From SIAJ01 sp036266155 (lineage in GTDB: Bacteria > Planctomycetota > Planctomycetia > Gemmatales > Gemmataceae), in assembly GCA_036266155.1 (NCBI GenBank), contig DATANR010000250.1, forward strand, positions 1 through 16,899: DNA of 16,899 nucleotides, given 5' to 3'. Of the stretch, positions 1-6,869 are shown in pieces. A program made the position numbers and the translations under genes. The first letter of the stretch is position 1. Every line of letters starts with the position of its first letter. The notes below the pieces were generated by a model. That model saw only the letters and a program-made list of their open reading frames with translations, was not told where the DNA came from and did no database searches.

Positions 1-263
1 ATTCCTGCCTTCTCACGCAGCGCCTTGATCCGCACTTGACAGGGCGGGACGGTCTCCAGGCGATTTTGGATCAACCTGGAGATGCGCGGCAACGCACTCG
101 CGAAATCAGGATAGACCTCGTCAGCCGCTTCGCCGTAGCCGTGATTCGGGTCGGCCGTGAGAGCGAAGCCATCCACATACTCCAGGCAAGTTGCATTTTC
201 GGGCATGAGCCGAAGCCGGCGAGTGACAATGCTGGGGACATTAAGACTTGAGGACGCGGGCAT
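1..263 (-). CDS. Partial hypothetical protein, C-terminus beyond left edge
   Basis: An open reverse-strand frame runs from an ATG at 263 to the window edge without a stop (87 codons seen). A second in-frame ATG at 206 (MPENATCLEYVDGFAL) is an equally possible start; neither has a clear Shine-Dalgarno. The peptide after residue 20 has balanced, soluble-protein-like composition and codons ending mostly in G or C, which is why I prefer it to the opposite-strand frame at 36-251. No domain is recognised. It is divergent from the cyclase gene, leaving about 110 bases (264-372) that would have to hold promoters for both. It could be the start of a neighbouring system component or an unrelated gene; it may also be spurious. 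Confidence 0.35.
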   Translation of the reverse strand, partial: MPASSSLNVPSIVTRRLRLMPENATCLEYVDGFALTADPNHGYGEAADEVYPDFASALPRISRLIQNRLETVPPCQVRIKALREKAG

Positions 264-372
264 GAATACAGATAGTGTTTTCGCTTTCCAGTAGTTTAAG
301 TCGGTTGTCGAATCTAAGATGAGCGAAGTTGAATTCGTCGGGTGTACTTACATTGCACCTAGGGGGAGAGGC

Positions 373-2232
373 ATGGCGAAGAAAGTCAATTCCCCAAAGT
401 CGGGGAACCGGCGCAATTTCGTGTGCCTCCAGATCGACATCGTCGGTCATGGTAAATTGCGCGCGCCGGACCGCGACCAGCACGAGGCCAAGCGCCTGTT
501 CCATGGCGCGACGGAACAAATTGTGGAGCACCATGGCGGGCGGTCGTTCAAGTGGGAAGGTGATGGCGGCGCGTTCTTGTTTCCGGTGACAGACGACAGC
601 GAATTTGACAAAGCCTGCCAGGCTGCCCTCGAGATTTTTGATTCATTGCCGGACGTGAATCAAAAGATCATAAGCTCAACGGCATTGGGCCATCCGCTCC
701 GTATCCGTGTTTCACTGGACTATGGAGAGGCGATCGACGACCAGAAGCCAGGCCTCATTCATGGCGAATTCCTCAACAAATTCTTGAAACACGAACGGGC
801 AATTGCCCACCAGGACACGGTGACGATGACGGAGCGAGTATTCAAGCAACTCGCACCGTCAATGAAAGTCCGATTCGTACAGGCCAGTTACTCGAAAGAA
901 GTCGAGTCTCAGCTGTATCGTTCGGGCAAATTGGCGGACCAGGAACAAATAAAGAGCTGGCTGGATTCTACTTCGAAAGCGTTCATCCATCATTTAGTGT
1001 CTTACGACTCAATTTGGATCGTGGGAATTACGAACGAGCACTTGGTTGAGCACCTCCGACACGCTTTCACGTTGCGGAACGAGCGCGCTTGGAAAGAGAT
1101 TCGCGTACTTTTTCAGGCGCGACACCTAGTGAAAGAGTTTCGCGAAGGCGGGGCCGAGCGCGTACCAGCATGGGACAAGGGGGTCAAAGGAACAATTGAT
1201 TTCTTCCTGCAGGGCAGTGTCGAGAAGGCTAAGAACCTCGACATTCGACACGTTAACCGCATTCTGCCGTTTGTTGGACAATTCTACGATTACTCGCACG
1301 TCCGGGTTGCGTTTGTGCTCCCAGTGCCTGACATCCAGACAAGTTGCTACCTCAACTGCAGGGTGACGGAGGCAAATTTGGGTCTCCATCCCCCCTTCGC
1401 GGAGGATCCTAGCGAGGAGGTCAAGCAATACCAAGCGATTCGAGGCGCTTTCGAACATCTCAGAAACGTAAGTACTCCATTACTGACCGCGAATGTCATC
1501 GGACGTCGTGCGCCTGACGGAGCGTTCCAATTTGAGAGCCTGTTGCCTCAGAACAATTGGAGGCACTCCGCGGATCTGCGTATTGGGCGAATGGCTCATC
1601 TTGTTACGTTTATATTATTGTACGACGACAAACATGTATATCTCCAAATGCGCGACGAGAACAACTCTAACGGTCAGCTTCTCAAACTGGGTGTTTTGCC
1701 CGGCAAGGTAAACGACGAAGATTTCTTTACAATCGAAGCGCTTCCGCATCGCGCATACAGGAACCACATTTATGAGATGCAGAAGTCGTTCGACGAACTC
1801 CACAAAAATGCCGCAGACGACACTGCAGCAAACCAGAGGCGACAGCGGGCTACCGATGATTTTTCGTCCATAACCCAGATCCAGACCAAGTCCGCGATCC
1901 CCGCCACTCGCCTTCTAGAGGTGTGTCGCCGCGCCGGGGTCCGATACCTTGATGAAAAGCTCGGCTTAAGCGTGTCTGAAGGGCGGTTGCACTCGGTCCA
2001 TAACCGACACTATTTTGTAGAGAAGCCGGACTATTCTTTGTACGCGCATCTCTACGAACTACGGCTAACTTCGGAGGAGATTAGTCAGATTCAGGTCCGG
2101 CGCCCCTTTGCCAACTTGGTACAAATGGATTTGAAAGCATTCGAAAGGGAAAGGACCGACGGCAAACTCAGTCTCTTTTTGGAACGGAACTTCGATGAGA
2201 TCTTTTTGTTTTTGAACGCCAAATTAGGCTGA
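373..2232 (+). CDS. Class III nucleotidyl cyclase domain protein with unassigned middle and Nudix-like C-terminal regions
   Basis: This 619-residue protein has an N-terminal class III adenylate/guanylate cyclase-type domain (about 15-165). Visible landmarks are QIDIVGHG with the first metal Asp at D22, the FKWEGDGGAFLF segment with K60 (the position of the substrate-selecting Lys) and the second metal Asp D64, a GEA strand near 118-120, and FLNKFLKHER (N135, with K139 where family members usually have Arg). Residues 205-380 form an alpha/beta region starting SIWIVGITNEHLVEHL that I do not recognise. Residues 408-580 resemble a Nudix fold: an LLYDDKHVYLQMRD strand, LPGKV at 442-446 and RYLDEKLGL at 524-532, but with a long insert and an incomplete Nudix box. 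No signal peptide or membrane segment is seen, so it is probably cytosolic. ATG 373 is preferred over 319 because GGGGGAGAG (362-370) lies just upstream. The DUF89 gene follows after 59 bases on the same strand. Cyclic nucleotide product unknown. Confidence 0.75.
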   Translation: MAKKVNSPKSGNRRNFVCLQIDIVGHGKLRAPDRDQHEAKRLFHGATEQIVEHHGGRSFKWEGDGGAFLFPVTDDSEFDKACQAALEIFDSLPDVNQKIISSTALGHPLRIRVSLDYGEAIDDQKPGLIHGEFLNKFLKHERAIAHQDTVTMTERVFKQLAPSMKVRFVQASYSKEVESQLYRSGKLADQEQIKSWLDSTSKAFIHHLVSYDSIWIVGITNEHLVEHLRHAFTLRNERAWKEIRVLFQARHLVKEFREGGAERVPAWDKGVKGTIDFFLQGSVEKAKNLDIRHVNRILPFVGQFYDYSHVRVAFVLPVPDIQTSCYLNCRVTEANLGLHPPFAEDPSEEVKQYQAIRGAFEHLRNVSTPLLTANVIGRRAPDGAFQFESLLPQNNWRHSADLRIGRMAHLVTFILLYDDKHVYLQMRDENNSNGQLLKLGVLPGKVNDEDFFTIEALPHRAYRNHIYEMQKSFDELHKNAADDTAANQRRQRATDDFSSITQIQTKSAIPATRLLEVCRRAGVRYLDEKLGLSVSEGRLHSVHNRHYFVEKPDYSLYAHLYELRLTSEEISQIQVRRPFANLVQMDLKAFERERTDGKLSLFLERNFDEIFLFLNAKLG

Positions 2233-2282
2233 CCCGAACTCTCGGGATCTTCTATTCGGTGACTACGGGGCATCACATGGTC

Positions 2283-2286
2283 GGAG
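2283..2286 (+). promoter_or_regulatory. Shine-Dalgarno GGAG deciding the DUF89 gene start
   Basis: GGAG lies 5 bases before ATG 2292. The earlier in-frame GTG 2259 and ATG 2277 lack a comparable site, so 2292 is preferred. Confidence 0.5.
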
Positions 2287-2291
2287 ATCCG

Positions 2292-3518
2292 ATGCTTACC
2301 ATAAAGGGCCGGAGTCCCCGGGGGCTCTACGCGGTCAAGCTCACAGACATCTTTTTCGCCGATCAACATCAGGTCCTTACCCGCTCAGCGGCTGACGAGT
2401 CCCTGCGCAAGATCAAACTGCTCGGCCAGCCAGTGAATTGCGAGTTACTTGACGAAGTCTTTCCTCCTAAAGCGTTCCAGGATCGGAGACATGTGTCGCG
2501 CTTTCCGTGTGTGATGAAGGATGCCCCAGAGGACAAGGTGCGGCTGAACCTGTTGTACCAGGACACACGACTCAAGCTCGGGTTTGAGGATGCAATGGCA
2601 AGAAGGAATGACCGCAAACCCGGCGCCTGCGACATCGCAGCCCTGCTGCGGATTTACTTGGTGTTGCTGCGAACGCTGCTTTGGGGTTGTGAGCCGACAT
2701 GGAGGTTGTGCACTGATAACGACCTCGACGCGCTGACGTTCTCACTGTTAAATCGCTTCGACCCGGCGCGGCGAGATGATCTGCTCCGTGACGGCTACCT
2801 CGCGAACCGACACAGCTTGCTAGCCGTGAAATCGTTGCTAGAGGGAGAAGACCAGAGCCCGTTAAGCTTCTTACCCTACCAAATCCACGCCGGGGCCGTT
2901 TGGTGGTCCGATCCGCATGGCCACCGGGTTCCCGACGCGGAACTCATTTTGAATGACTTTGAGTGCTTCTCGGTCGAGGCGCTCTCTTGCCCTTCGCGAC
3001 TGGTCTTTCTGTTCGATGACAACGGCGAGCTTGCCTGGGATTTGGTGATGATCCGGCTAATGCTCTGCGCCAATCCCGGCTTGACCGTAACCGGAGTCGT
3101 CTCGACCGAGGTCGTTGCGAACAACTCGAACAGCGCCACCCTTGCCACCTGCCTTGAGGATCCGCTGTTGGGCAGCTTACGAAACGATCCCCGGTTCGAG
3201 GTATTCGAGGAGCGAAACATTCGTTCCGCCATCGACCCTGCGTTCTGCTCACGTGAGTTACTCGGCGTGATGTCGAATGCCGACGTTCTTTTCATTAAGG
3301 GCGTCTCGTTCTTCGAGACCATCCAGCGACTTGACGCCCCTTCCTATTACGGGTTCGTGGTCCACAGCCTCGACTCACAGCGGTGCACCGGGCTGCGGAA
3401 GGGCGAGGGGGTATTCGTCCGGATTCCTAGACACAAAGCCGCGTTCGATTACGGTAACAAGGCACTCCGAGAACTCTATCCCGGGTTGCGGGCGTCTTTT
3501 CGCGTTCCAATCCCGTAG
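2292..3518 (+). CDS. DUF89/ARMT1-like damage-control phosphatase family protein, variant metal site
   Basis: A 408-residue predicted cytosolic protein. The N-terminal half (about 1-235) is mostly helical and unassigned. The C-terminal part carries DUF89 landmarks in order: LVFLFDDNGELAWDL (238-251) matching the family DNxGE...D signature, a segment NSATLAT (280-286) where the family has NDATxxD, ADVLFIKGVSFFET (330-343) matching the KG(x)NxE motif, and a final strand pair VVHSLDSQRCTGLRKGEGVFVRI. Known DUF89 proteins are metal-dependent phosphatases acting on damaged or reactive sugar phosphates and related metabolites. Here the second metal-site Asp aligns with Ser281 and the next Asp with Thr286, so activity may be altered or lost. 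The gene follows the cyclase gene by 59 bases with a similar, less GC-rich codon use, suggesting one transcript and a joint function. Family assignment is from motif recognition; substrate is unknown. Confidence 0.72.
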   Translation: MLTIKGRSPRGLYAVKLTDIFFADQHQVLTRSAADESLRKIKLLGQPVNCELLDEVFPPKAFQDRRHVSRFPCVMKDAPEDKVRLNLLYQDTRLKLGFEDAMARRNDRKPGACDIAALLRIYLVLLRTLLWGCEPTWRLCTDNDLDALTFSLLNRFDPARRDDLLRDGYLANRHSLLAVKSLLEGEDQSPLSFLPYQIHAGAVWWSDPHGHRVPDAELILNDFECFSVEALSCPSRLVFLFDDNGELAWDLVMIRLMLCANPGLTVTGVVSTEVVANNSNSATLATCLEDPLLGSLRNDPRFEVFEERNIRSAIDPAFCSRELLGVMSNADVLFIKGVSFFETIQRLDAPSYYGFVVHSLDSQRCTGLRKGEGVFVRIPRHKAAFDYGNKALRELYPGLRASFRVPIP

Positions 3519-3629
3519 CCGTGCGCCAAAAAGCGAGATCGACTTGAAAAACAACGCACCGTACAGGATTTGCACGGTTTGCGGCTAGGTCGCTTGACCT
3601 CTGAAATGTGACAAGCTAAACTCGTGGAA

Positions 3630-3682
3630 GAGAAAGCGGCAGCCCCTACACCTTTGAAGTGTCTGTGGCTGTCGCTTTTCTC
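3630..3682. repeat. Imperfect inverted repeat (hairpin) upstream of dut
   Basis: Arms 3630-3644 (GAGAAAGCGGCAGCC) and 3667-3682 (GGCTGTCGCTTTTCTC) are complementary except for one extra base and one G/T-type mismatch, with a 22-base loop. The loop has a further small ACAC/GTGT pairing. No T-run follows on either strand, so it does not look like an intrinsic terminator. It sits in the 230-base gap (3519-3748) between the DUF89 gene and dut, about 66 bases before the dut start. It could be a leader hairpin, an operator or a remnant of an insertion junction. Confidence 0.6.
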
Positions 3683-3733
3683 ACAAATCGGGCCTCCTCG
3701 ATCCACTTGGACACTGTCCGCTTTTTTGAGCTT

Positions 3734-3739
3734 GAGGAG
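3734..3739 (+). promoter_or_regulatory. Shine-Dalgarno GAGGAG of dut
   Basis: GAGGAG is 9 bases before ATG 3749. It favours this start over the upstream in-frame GTG 3659, which would add 30 residues not expected in dUTPases and would run through the hairpin. Confidence 0.6.
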
Positions 3740-3748
3740 TTAGTGGTG

Positions 3749-4183
3749 ATGTCCTCAGCCGAACTCAAGGTGAGGCGAATACACCCACTCGCCAAGCTTC
3801 CAGCATATGCCCATGAAGGTGATGCAGGCCTCGACTTATTCTCCGTCGAAGACGCCGTGATTCCTCCGAGCCGATCGGCCCTGATTAAGACTGGCATCCA
3901 GCTCGAACTCCCTTCCAATACTGAGGCGCAGATTCGTCCGCGGAGTGGTTTGGCTCTCAACCACCAAGTTACGGTCCTCAACAGCCCAGGGACGATTGAC
4001 CGTGGTCATCGGGGCGAAATCCGCGTCATCTTGATCAATCACGGCGATGAGCCTTTCACCGTCTATGCGGGACTCAAGATCGCCCAACTCGTTGTATCGC
4101 CGGTACTGACGATCTCGGTTGTTGAAGGCGTCGAATTGAGCGCGACTGACCGTGGCGACGGTTTTGGCTCTTCTGGAATGTAA
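3749..4183 (+). CDS. dut: dUTP diphosphatase (dUTPase)
   Basis: This 144-residue protein, a normal length for a trimeric dUTPase, hydrolyses dUTP to dUMP and pyrophosphate, keeping uracil out of DNA and supplying the dTMP precursor. All five family motifs are visible: AGLDL (26-30), RPRSGLAL (63-70), GTIDRGHRGEIRV (81-93) with catalytic D84, GLKIAQLV (108-115), and the C-terminal RGDGFGSSGM (135-144), a slightly shortened form of the usual RGxGGFGSTG arm. Position 87 is His where most relatives have the Tyr that closes the uracil pocket. It is on the same strand as the cyclase-DUF89 pair but separated by 230 bases, so it may be independently transcribed. The next gene downstream is convergent. 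This could be the housekeeping dut or an accessory copy; the window alone cannot tell. Confidence 0.93.
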   Translation: MSSAELKVRRIHPLAKLPAYAHEGDAGLDLFSVEDAVIPPSRSALIKTGIQLELPSNTEAQIRPRSGLALNHQVTVLNSPGTIDRGHRGEIRVILINHGDEPFTVYAGLKIAQLVVSPVLTISVVEGVELSATDRGDGFGSSGM

Positions 4184-4262
4184 TTACGGAAGATGATGCA
4201 TATCGTTTTGCCGACTTTTTGATCGCGTAAATCATGCAATGCTTTTGCCGTAAGCCAGTAAA

Positions 4263-4288
4263 GGCCCACCCCGTAAACAAGGTGAGCC
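4263..4288 (-). terminator. Possible terminator hairpin in convergent gap
   Basis: GGCCCACC (4263-4270) and GGTGAGCC (4281-4288) flank a 10-base loop. Read on the reverse strand the arms pair fully with one G-U wobble, followed by TTTACTGGCTT, a poor T-tract. It lies about 90 bases beyond the stop of the reverse-strand secreted-protein gene, inside the 4184-4376 gap between that gene and dut. Weak candidate. Confidence 0.3.
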
Positions 4289-4376
4289 GACGCGGCCGGC
4301 ATCATTCCTTCACAATTGTCTGCCGACTGCGGGTCGATATTGGCGACCCAATGTCGCTCAATTTGTCGAATGTCGG

Positions 4377-5351
4377 CTACTTCACCATCACCTTCCCCTC
4401 CACAATCCCGACCGCCTTCGCCCCCTTGAACTGGTCGTACGGCTTCTCCATCGCCGGCACGTCGTCGAACCAGCCGACGATGTAGGCGGCGCCGAATTTG
4501 TCGCCGGCTTTCACCTTCCGGCCGTGCAGTTCTTCGATGAAGCAGATGTAGCCGCGTTGATGGCACCAGGCTTCTGAGGTCGCGGCCGGGTCGAGCGTCA
4601 TGCCCGCGAGCCACGGGCCGGGCTTGCCGTCTTGCTTCACGCGATAGGCCCGGATCATGCGCGCGGGGATCTTCTTGTCGTCACGTTTGTAGAGGAACTT
4701 CTCGTCGGGTCCGAAGTCGTCCTTGAACTCGGCCGCCGCGATCGGCTTGCCGACATAGCTGAGGTAGACGCTGTCAAACGTGTCGCCAGCCTTGTGCTTG
4801 ATGTGGCCCGGCATGTCGATGCGATAGAACACATTATCGACGTCATTGGCGCTCGTGATCGTTTCGCACGACAAGAAGTAACGCACGCCGTTTTGGAAGA
4901 CGAGCGTCTGCTCCCAAACTGAGCCGGCCTTGAAGCCCATGCCGGGCTTCGTGAACGTATAGCGCAGCTTGACGCCGACGCAATCCTTGCCGTGGATCAC
5001 CTCTGGCTTCAGTTCCTTCGCCTGCGTGCAGATCTGCGGGCCTTCGACATAGTGCTTGGGCAGGTCGCCGTGCAGCTTCTTGTCGCGCGGATAGCCGTCG
5101 TCAGCCCAGCCGGGGGCCATCAAGAAGTCCATGATGTGCAAGCCGAAGCCGAGATCGCGGGCGCCGGTCTTCTTGTCGAGGAACGAGCCTTGCGCGATGC
5201 CGCTGACGTAACCCTTCGCGTTGATCTTGGCGACGAGTTGGTCGGTCTCGATTTCGAGGCCGTCCTTGACCTCACGCACGACCGGCTCAGCCGCGGATGC
5301 GGGAAGCACAAAGACAAGAACTGCGAGCGCGGCAAGACGTGTGGAGGTCAT
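4377..5351 (-). CDS. Secreted protein of unknown function
   Basis: A 324-residue protein with a classical Sec signal peptide: a short positive start, hydrophobic LAALAVLVFVLP and an A-S-A-A cleavage region near 20-21. The mature part is rich in beta-type segments and aromatic residues (for example WEQTLVF, YFLSCETI, VFYRIDMPGHIKHK, YICFIEELHGRKV). This suggests a beta-sandwich, perhaps of the carbohydrate-binding or mutarotase-like kind, but I do not recognise a named family. No Shine-Dalgarno is evident before the ATG at 5351; the base of a large hairpin ends 17 bases upstream of it. It lies 111 bases downstream of the DUF1501 gene on the same strand, so the two may be co-transcribed through the hairpin. 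It probably acts in the periplasm or at the cell surface. Confidence 0.8.
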   Translation of the reverse strand: MTSTRLAALAVLVFVLPASAAEPVVREVKDGLEIETDQLVAKINAKGYVSGIAQGSFLDKKTGARDLGFGLHIMDFLMAPGWADDGYPRDKKLHGDLPKHYVEGPQICTQAKELKPEVIHGKDCVGVKLRYTFTKPGMGFKAGSVWEQTLVFQNGVRYFLSCETITSANDVDNVFYRIDMPGHIKHKAGDTFDSVYLSYVGKPIAAAEFKDDFGPDEKFLYKRDDKKIPARMIRAYRVKQDGKPGPWLAGMTLDPAATSEAWCHQRGYICFIEELHGRKVKAGDKFGAAYIVGWFDDVPAMEKPYDQFKGAKAVGIVEGKVMVK

Positions 5352-5368
5352 GGTTGATCGATGAGCTT

Positions 5369-5437
5369 GTAGCTGGATTCGTGAGAATTCAGCTCTGGGA
5401 CTTCGCGGGCCTGCTGAATTCTTACGAATCCAGCTAC
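5369..5437. repeat. Near-perfect 25-base inverted repeat between two reverse-strand genes
   Basis: Arms 5369-5393 (starting GTAGCTGGATTCGTGAG) and 5413-5437 (ending TACGAATCCAGCTAC) are reverse complements over 25 bases with one transition that still pairs as G-U. The loop is 19 bases (5394-5412). Pairing extends two more bases outward (T5367-A5439, with a wobble at 5368/5438). There is no T-run, so it is not a standard terminator. It occupies most of the 111-base gap between the DUF1501 gene and the secreted-protein gene. Its form resembles a dispersed REP/MITE-like intergenic palindrome, or an mRNA processing/stabilising hairpin. Confidence 0.85.
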
Positions 5438-5462
5438 GAAAACGCGATGATTGAGCGGGCGA

Positions 5463-6860
5463 TCAAAACAAGTCGAGGATCGGTTCGCCGTCGGCGAGGA
5501 GGTTGTAGGGCCGGCCTTCACGGTCGCGGGCTTCGAGGTCGGTGATGCCCATCGCGTGATACACGGTCTTCGCGACGTCAGCCGGCGTCACTTTGCGATC
5601 GGCCGGATATTCGCCGCGTTTGTCGCTCGTGCCATAGCGGTGGCCGCCGCGAATGCCGCCGCCGGCGAGGAGCACGCTCAGACAATGCGTCCAGTGATCG
5701 CGGCCAGCGCCGGCGATGCCACCGCTGCGTGGGTCTCCGATTTTCGGCTTGCGGCCCATCTCGCTGGTGACGAACAAGAGCGTCGAATCGAGCATGCCGC
5801 GATCGTTCAAGTCGCTGATCAAGGCCGAAAAACCGCGATCGAAACCGGGCAGCAGATTTTCTTTAAGACAATTGAAATTGTTGCCGTGCGTGTCCCACCC
5901 GCCGCCGCTCTTGCACTTGTCGTTGGTCGCCTCATCTTCCATCCAGAAGACGGTGATGAACGGCACGCCCGCCTCAACCAGACGACGGGCGAGCAGGAGA
6001 CTCATGCCGTTGACGGTGTGGCCGTAGCGTTCGCGAAGTGTAATTGGTTCCGTTGATAAATCGAACGCAGCCGAAGTGCCGGCACCCGCGAGCAGTGTCA
6101 CGGCGCGATTCCGCAATTTATCGAAGGTCGGATGTGTCTCAAACTCCGCTCGCGCCTGATCAAGTGCGCTGCGCATCGACAGGCGATCGGTGAGCCGGGC
6201 TGCTGACACGTCGCCGCTCAGGGTCAGGGCCGGGGCGCGAAAAGCAAGCGGATGGTCGATATCGCCTTGCAAATACAACGGGTCAAACTCGACGCCGAGT
6301 CGGGCGGCGAACTGGCCGGGCCGCGTGTACGGGGCCTTGCTCGGTTTCTGCGGCAACGTGATTGCGTTCGGGAGATGGCCGCATGCCGGCCGCTTGGCGC
6401 CGACGACCGTTCCCATGAACGGCCAGTCGTCCGGATATGGCGTGCGATTGTTGCCGAGCGTCAGAAAACTCTGATCCGGCACATGGCCGGTGAGGTTGTA
6501 ATAGTAACCCGCGTGATGATCGTTCGTGTTCACCGAGCCGGCCACCGAGTTGACGATGGCCAGGTGATGGGCCTGCTTCGCGAGCATCGGCAGATGTTCG
6601 CAAAGGCGCACGCCGGGGGCCGACGTCGCGGCCGGCTGGAAAATGCCGCGATACTCGACCGCGGCATCCGGCTTCATGTCCCACGTGTCGACGTGCGACG
6701 CGCCACCTGAGAGGAAGAAGAGGATCGTCGACTTCGCTTTGCCGCCTGTGGTTGCCGCGCGATTCGGACTCGCCAGCGCCGGGGTGCCAAATGGCATTCC
6801 AGCGACGCCGAGGCCGGATGCAACGAGGAAGGTTCGACGAGAAACGGGAAGCGAGGACAC
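5463..6860 (-). CDS. DUF1501 family protein, Tat-exported
   Basis: A 465-residue DUF1501 protein. The family has an alkaline phosphatase/sulfatase-like fold, is greatly expanded in planctomycetes, and has no established biochemical role. The N-terminus has a twin-arginine signal (SRRTFLVASGLGVAG, R8-R9) ending near an ALA site. Family landmarks follow: LFFLSGGASHVDTWDMKPDA, ANDHHAGYYY-type central region (NTNDHHAGYYYN), GGGWDTHGNNF, then SEMGRKPKIG and GRDHWTHCLSVLLAGGGIRGG near the C-terminus. The start is GTG 6860 because GGAG (6870-6873, reverse strand) precedes it by 9 bases and the Tat signal then begins at residue 7; the longer TTG-started frame to 6953 would bury the signal. It is divergent from the M16 protease gene, with 184 bases between, and upstream of the secreted-protein gene on the same strand. 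Confidence 0.93.
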   Translation of the reverse strand: MSSLPVSRRTFLVASGLGVAGMPFGTPALASPNRAATTGGKAKSTILFFLSGGASHVDTWDMKPDAAVEYRGIFQPAATSAPGVRLCEHLPMLAKQAHHLAIVNSVAGSVNTNDHHAGYYYNLTGHVPDQSFLTLGNNRTPYPDDWPFMGTVVGAKRPACGHLPNAITLPQKPSKAPYTRPGQFAARLGVEFDPLYLQGDIDHPLAFRAPALTLSGDVSAARLTDRLSMRSALDQARAEFETHPTFDKLRNRAVTLLAGAGTSAAFDLSTEPITLRERYGHTVNGMSLLLARRLVEAGVPFITVFWMEDEATNDKCKSGGGWDTHGNNFNCLKENLLPGFDRGFSALISDLNDRGMLDSTLLFVTSEMGRKPKIGDPRSGGIAGAGRDHWTHCLSVLLAGGGIRGGHRYGTSDKRGEYPADRKVTPADVAKTVYHAMGITDLEARDREGRPYNLLADGEPILDLF

Positions 6861-6869
6861 GATCCCTGG

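Noticed and set aside
319..372. Upstream ATG for the cyclase gene
   Set aside because: No Shine-Dalgarno at 319, while 373 has a strong purine-rich site and cyclase homology begins soon after.
3519..3629. Search for a tRNA or small RNA after the DUF89 gene
   Set aside because: No cloverleaf or terminator pattern could be traced by eye.
4063..4614. Reverse-strand frame crossing the dut 3' end and the convergent gap
   Set aside because: A middle stretch over the gap looks somewhat protein-like, but both ends are antisense or out of frame with real genes and there is no supported start.
5451..6056. Forward frame of 201 codons opposite the DUF1501 gene
   Set aside because: Alanine-rich shadow; the reverse strand encodes conserved DUF1501 motifs across the same bases.
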